Shown: in pieces, positions 14,297-17,795 of the stretch
Layout of the letters: every line of letters begins with the position of its first letter
Numbering within the stretch: the stretch's first letter is position 1
Assembly (NCBI GenBank): GCA_934140005.1
Contig: CAKPBB010000028.1
Span: forward strand, 1 to 17,795
Source of the DNA: an uncultured Clostridia bacterium
Lineage (GTDB): Bacteria; Bacillota; Clostridia; TANB77; CAG-508
Reading direction: 5' to 3'
DNA length: 17,795 nt
Translations under genes and position numbers: made by a program
Notes under the pieces: model-generated
The model's input: only the letters and a program-made list of their open reading frames with translations
The model's database searches: none
What the model was told of the DNA's origin: nothing

Positions 14297-14350
14297 AGTA
14301 TATAAAAATATTATAAATAATTATGAGTGTGGTTACAATTAATATTCTTA

Positions 14351-14466
14351 AAATGGTTTTCTTTTAAGGAAAACAAAGTAGCAATTCTTTGCATTTTGTT
14401 TTATGGATTAAGAGAAAAGAATTTTTTTTGAAAGTTCTTTTCTCTAGATAAATATACATAGGAGGA
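14351..14466 (+). ncRNA. Conserved hairpin-rich 5' leader of the RCC1 gene
   Basis: Counterpart of 475-600. Helices: GTTTTC (14356-14361) with GAAAAC (14369-14374); alternatively AAAACAAA (14370-14377) with TTTGTTTT (14395-14402), which cannot form at the same time; the TTATGGATT block; and an 11-bp stem 14411-14421 with 14435-14445, just before GGAGG (14461-14465). The last stem differs in sequence from leader A but keeps its pairing. Family unknown. Confidence 0.55.
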
Positions 14467-14473
14467 AATGCAA

Positions 14474-17400
14474 ATGAAAAAAAGAAATGCAGATGGTATA
14501 ACATTAATAGCTCTTGTTATAACAATTATTATAATGGTAATTTTAGCAGGTGTAACTTTAAATGCAACCATTGGAGAAAATGGAATAATATCAAATGCAC
14601 AGTATAGCACATTTGTAAGTGAAATGACTGAGGTAGAAGATGCTTTAAAGATTTGGAAGACAAGTAAAACTTTAATCGAAGAAGACTATGAAAAAAAGGC
14701 ACCAACAAATGGCCTATGCTCACAAGAAGAACTATTACAAAATGCTAGACTAATTGGAGAAATTGGATATTATAGAGTATGGAGTGTAAGTAATAGTAAG
14801 CCTTCATTAGATTTTTCAGAAACTAATGAAAAGTTTAATGGAAAATATGAAAGTGAATTTATATATTATCCAGCAGGTGTGCAAGACTTATACTATTTAA
14901 ACAATGAAGAGTTAGGAATAAATAAAAAGAAAAAATATTTGATAGATGCGGCTACTGGTATGATATATTCATTAACAGGAATAAATTTGAAAGGTATACA
15001 ATGCTATAGTTTGGAAATGGCAAAGACTATAATGGATGGATATTCCGATATGCCAAGCTTTGCAGAACTAGAAATAAGTAGTGGAAAAAATGCAGGCAAT
15101 GTATCTAATAAATATAAAATAGACGTGAATGGCAATTATATATTAGATGAAAATGGGAATAGAATTGAAAATGCAGATTATAATCCATATGGATTTCAAA
15201 TAATAGCAGACTCTTCAAATGATAATATTTATAAGTTATATAATAATGGAGATTTATATGCAAAAGGTTTGAAGGGGTATTTGCTAAATTCAAGTGAAGA
15301 TACGATGAATGAAATAAATTCTAATGTATGGCAAGAATTCAAAATTCCAGATAATATACCTGGCTCCCAAGATGGAAATGTTACTTTATTCCCAGGAAGT
15401 AGAACGATGTATATTATAGATAGTGAAAATTATTTATGGGCATGGGGAGATAATTCTTATAATAAGCTTGGCTTAACTGATGAACAAAGAGTGGAATATA
15501 CAGGATTAGTTCCTACAAAATTAGATATTGGAGGTAAGAAAGTTTATAAAGTCTTTGACACAAGTTTAGCAACATTTGTTATTACAAATACAAATGAAAA
15601 TTATGAATTGTATGCATGTGGTTATAATGTAGGAGGACAACTTGGAACGGGGATAGAAATATCAACACAAAGTAAATTTATGAAAGTAGAACTTAATGAA
15701 GATCCAAGAAATATTATTAATATAACGGCTAATGCTGGAAAAGATGTATACAATTTAATTTTAGTAAAAAATAATACTAGAAATAAAATTTATTTTGCTG
15801 GTTCTACAGTTGGAATTTCAGGATATAGCAATAGTGGATTGAAAAATGTTTTTAAAAATACAGATTTGGAAGGAAAAACATCTAACAAATTTATTGAAAT
15901 ATTTAATGGAACATATGGTACAAAATTAAGCTATAATGTTGTGAATTTATATAGAGGCTGTGATTGGAATTCTACAAAGATTAATTTACTAGATAATAAT
16001 GGAAATCTTTATCGAATTGATTCTAATGGAAATATTAGTGAAATAAAAATTAATGATCAAAATGCTAATATAAAGAAATTTGTATCAACTGTTTCTGATT
16101 ATTGTATGATAACTAAAGAAATAAATGGAGATGTACAATTTTGGTGTAATAAAATTGGTTCATCACCTAATATATTTGGTAATGTGAATGTAGATACAAG
16201 TTGGAAGTTAGTTAATGACTATATGCCAGAAGAGTTAAATTCAAATGATGTGAAAGATTATATAGTTACATATAAAAATGTTATGTATTTAATGAATGAT
16301 GGGAAATTGTGGGCTACTGGAAAGAATGCTGGTGCAGGGGTGGATATATCAACAGGTGAAATGGATAATTTTGTTTGTTTAACAGATGTAATGAATTTGC
16401 CATTAATGGATTCTTTTATAAGAACAACTGAAACAGGAAATGTTAGTAGTATAGTATTTTTAAATGGAAAAGATGGAAAAATATATAGTACAGGAGATTC
16501 TGTTATTTTATTTGGAGAAAAAGTATTACAAAAAAGTTGGACAAAAATAGCTTCAAATGTAAAAAAGTTCAATGCTAAAACAACAGGAGATGCTTTAGGA
16601 TATATTGATAATAATAATGACTTATGGATACTTGGAGCAGATTCATCTTATTTGGGAATGAATTCAACAGGAAGGATAAGAAATTTTGTTAGATTAAAAG
16701 ATTATATAAAAGATACTGATATGTATCCACATATAGATGGTAAAGTAGTTGATTATGTAATTGGTTCATATTCATTGAGAATTTTAACGGATTCATCAGA
16801 TAATAATACAGTTTATGTTAGTGGATATGTAAAATCAAATACATGGTACATATATAATGGTTTAGGTGTTGCTGGTGAAGATGACAAGAAGACTTTAACA
16901 AAAGTAATAGCTAATGTTAAATATTATAATGGAAAAGAATCAACTAATATGGCAATAACTAAAGACAATAAATTATATTCATGGGGATTTTTTGATGGAA
17001 ATGATGGCTTTGGGAGTTATTATTCTCCAAAGGAAATATCTGTAAAAGATTTAGAAGTTGATCAAATATTAGCTGTAAGTAATATACATCATTATAATAA
17101 ATTTATAATAACGAAAAATTCAAAGCTATATGTAGCTGGATATGGTAATTTAGAAAGTACAAAAAATGGATTGGGCTTTAATACTAATAGTAATTTTACA
17201 ATATTCCCAGAAGAGACTTTTGATGGAAAAGATGTAATAGATATAGTTTGCTGTGCAAATGCTTCATGGATTGTTCTTACAGATGATGGAAATTTGTGGG
17301 GTGTTGGAAATGATTGTGATTTAGGAATTGGTAAAACTGGTACAAGTTCAAATGTGAAACCTATAAAAATTTATAGTAAAGGTAATATTTTACAAATTTG

Positions 17401-17569
17401 TGGTGGAAATGGTTGGTTTGTAGCTGTAACAACTGATGGTTCTGTTTATGGAACAGGTTCAAATAAATATGGAATTTTAGGTCGTTGGATTGGAATAGAT
17501 AGAAAAACACCAAACAGTAGATATAAAACAGCTTTTAATTGGGTAGAATGTCCAGAACTAGAAATATAG
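14474..17569 (+). CDS. Prepilin-like RCC1-repeat surface protein
   Basis: A 1031-residue protein. MKKRNADG8 then ITLIALVITIIIMVILAG is a prepilin-type signal with likely cleavage after Gly8; the usual +5 Glu is Ala. It shares NATIGENGIIS and a later IDAATGMIY module (156-169) with the LRR protein at 608-3631. From about residue 225 to the end are RCC1-like blades, recognised by repeated L-W/Y-A-x-G-x-N and G-x-L-G turns (for example LWAWGDNSYNKLGL, LYACGYNVGGQLGTG, LWGVGNDCDLGIG), probably one or two beta-propellers. The C-terminus, WVECPELEI, matches the truncated paralogue at 1-243. There is no LPXTG. ATG 14474 is 8 nt from GGAGG; ATG 14468 is only 2 nt away and unlikely. Expression is probably controlled by the inverted promoter upstream. 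Ligand and display mode are unknown. Confidence 0.85.
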   Translation: MKKRNADGITLIALVITIIIMVILAGVTLNATIGENGIISNAQYSTFVSEMTEVEDALKIWKTSKTLIEEDYEKKAPTNGLCSQEELLQNARLIGEIGYYRVWSVSNSKPSLDFSETNEKFNGKYESEFIYYPAGVQDLYYLNNEELGINKKKKYLIDAATGMIYSLTGINLKGIQCYSLEMAKTIMDGYSDMPSFAELEISSGKNAGNVSNKYKIDVNGNYILDENGNRIENADYNPYGFQIIADSSNDNIYKLYNNGDLYAKGLKGYLLNSSEDTMNEINSNVWQEFKIPDNIPGSQDGNVTLFPGSRTMYIIDSENYLWAWGDNSYNKLGLTDEQRVEYTGLVPTKLDIGGKKVYKVFDTSLATFVITNTNENYELYACGYNVGGQLGTGIEISTQSKFMKVELNEDPRNIINITANAGKDVYNLILVKNNTRNKIYFAGSTVGISGYSNSGLKNVFKNTDLEGKTSNKFIEIFNGTYGTKLSYNVVNLYRGCDWNSTKINLLDNNGNLYRIDSNGNISEIKINDQNANIKKFVSTVSDYCMITKEINGDVQFWCNKIGSSPNIFGNVNVDTSWKLVNDYMPEELNSNDVKDYIVTYKNVMYLMNDGKLWATGKNAGAGVDISTGEMDNFVCLTDVMNLPLMDSFIRTTETGNVSSIVFLNGKDGKIYSTGDSVILFGEKVLQKSWTKIASNVKKFNAKTTGDALGYIDNNNDLWILGADSSYLGMNSTGRIRNFVRLKDYIKDTDMYPHIDGKVVDYVIGSYSLRILTDSSDNNTVYVSGYVKSNTWYIYNGLGVAGEDDKKTLTKVIANVKYYNGKESTNMAITKDNKLYSWGFFDGNDGFGSYYSPKEISVKDLEVDQILAVSNIHHYNKFIITKNSKLYVAGYGNLESTKNGLGFNTNSNFTIFPEETFDGKDVIDIVCCANASWIVLTDDGNLWGVGNDCDLGIGKTGTSSNVKPIKIYSKGNILQICGGNGWFVAVTTDGSVYGTGSNKYGILGRWIGIDRKTPNSRYKTAFNWVECPELEI

Positions 17570-17595
17570 ATATTTATTATGGTGATAATATAGTA

Positions 17596-17635
17596 ATCTC
17601 CTATATTGAGAATATTTTAATGTAGGAGATTTTTA
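17596..17635 (+). terminator. Terminator of the RCC1 gene
   Basis: ATCTCCTA (17596-17603) pairs with TAGGAGAT (17623-17630), followed by TTTT. The loop is AT-rich. Confidence 0.75.
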
Positions 17636-17685
17636 ATATAAATGTAGAAAATATGTGATTAGTGGCGAAAATTCGTAATTTAGTG

Positions 17686-17714
17686 TTGACAATGGCAAAT
17701 AAAGGTGTTAAAAT
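17686..17714 (+). promoter_or_regulatory. Promoter for a gene beyond the window
   Basis: -35 TTGACA (17686-17691), 17-bp spacer, -10 TAAAAT (17709-17714). The 80 bases to the window end hold no start codon with a ribosome binding site that I can support. Confidence 0.7.
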
Positions 17715-17795
17715 ACAATACAGTTGTTGACAAGAAACAACAAATTAAGCCAAGATAATATAAAATATCTTTATTTTTTTGACTAAAAATAAAAG

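Noticed and set aside
14291..14350. A plus-strand promoter downstream of the leader B hairpin
   Set aside because: Many TATA-like words occur in this AT-rich stretch, but none has a matching -35 box at a suitable distance.
1..17795. CRISPR array or transposable element
   Set aside because: I saw no regularly spaced direct repeats, transposase, integrase or reverse transcriptase frame in the window.

Overview
The window is AT-rich, with dense codon-biased genes, strong Shine-Dalgarno sites and near-consensus sigma-A promoters, nearly all with 17-bp spacing. Housekeeping genes (rpsB, tsf, class II aldolase, smpB, a NifS/IscS-type cysteine desulfurase, a U32 protein), an OLE RNA/OapA pair and surface proteins with a prepilin-like 'GITLIALV' N-terminus point to an anaerobic low-GC Firmicute of the class Clostridia, probably host-associated. 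I cannot name the genus.

Layout. 1-243: 3' end of an RCC1-repeat surface protein. 244-607: a 149-bp segment between 21-bp inverted repeats, then a structured leader, then a 1007-residue prepilin-like leucine-rich-repeat protein (608-3631). 3709-6153 (minus): U32 peptidase/hydroxylase-family protein, divergent from a small membrane-anchored sortase (6237-6851). 7002-7575: a large noncoding RNA, read as OLE RNA, followed by its usual partner oapA (7660-8208). 8389-8577: a small unrecognised gene. 8900-10650: rpsB-tsf. 10776-11915: cysteine desulfurase. 12090-13501: fba-smpB. 13638-13955: a small membrane protein. 13956-14473: a second segment between inverted repeats with its own leader, then a 1031-residue prepilin-like RCC1 protein (14474-17569). 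The last 220 bases hold a terminator and a promoter for a gene outside the window.

The main discovery candidate is a pair of promoter inversion switches ('invertons') controlling two giant prepilin-like surface proteins. Each has two sites built as 7-bp arm, 7-bp core, 7-bp arm. The arms (CTTTAAG and CTTAAAG) are shared by both loci, but each locus has a private core that is inverted between its two sites. Each segment holds a TTGACT-17-TANAAT promoter, and both promoters point away from the surface gene, so the sequenced DNA shows both genes OFF. Flipping either segment would aim the promoter at the gene through a conserved hairpin-rich leader. The recombinase is not in the window. The RCC1 gene whose tail opens the window is a close paralogue of the one that closes it, so this looks like part of a dispersed, phase-variable surface repertoire.
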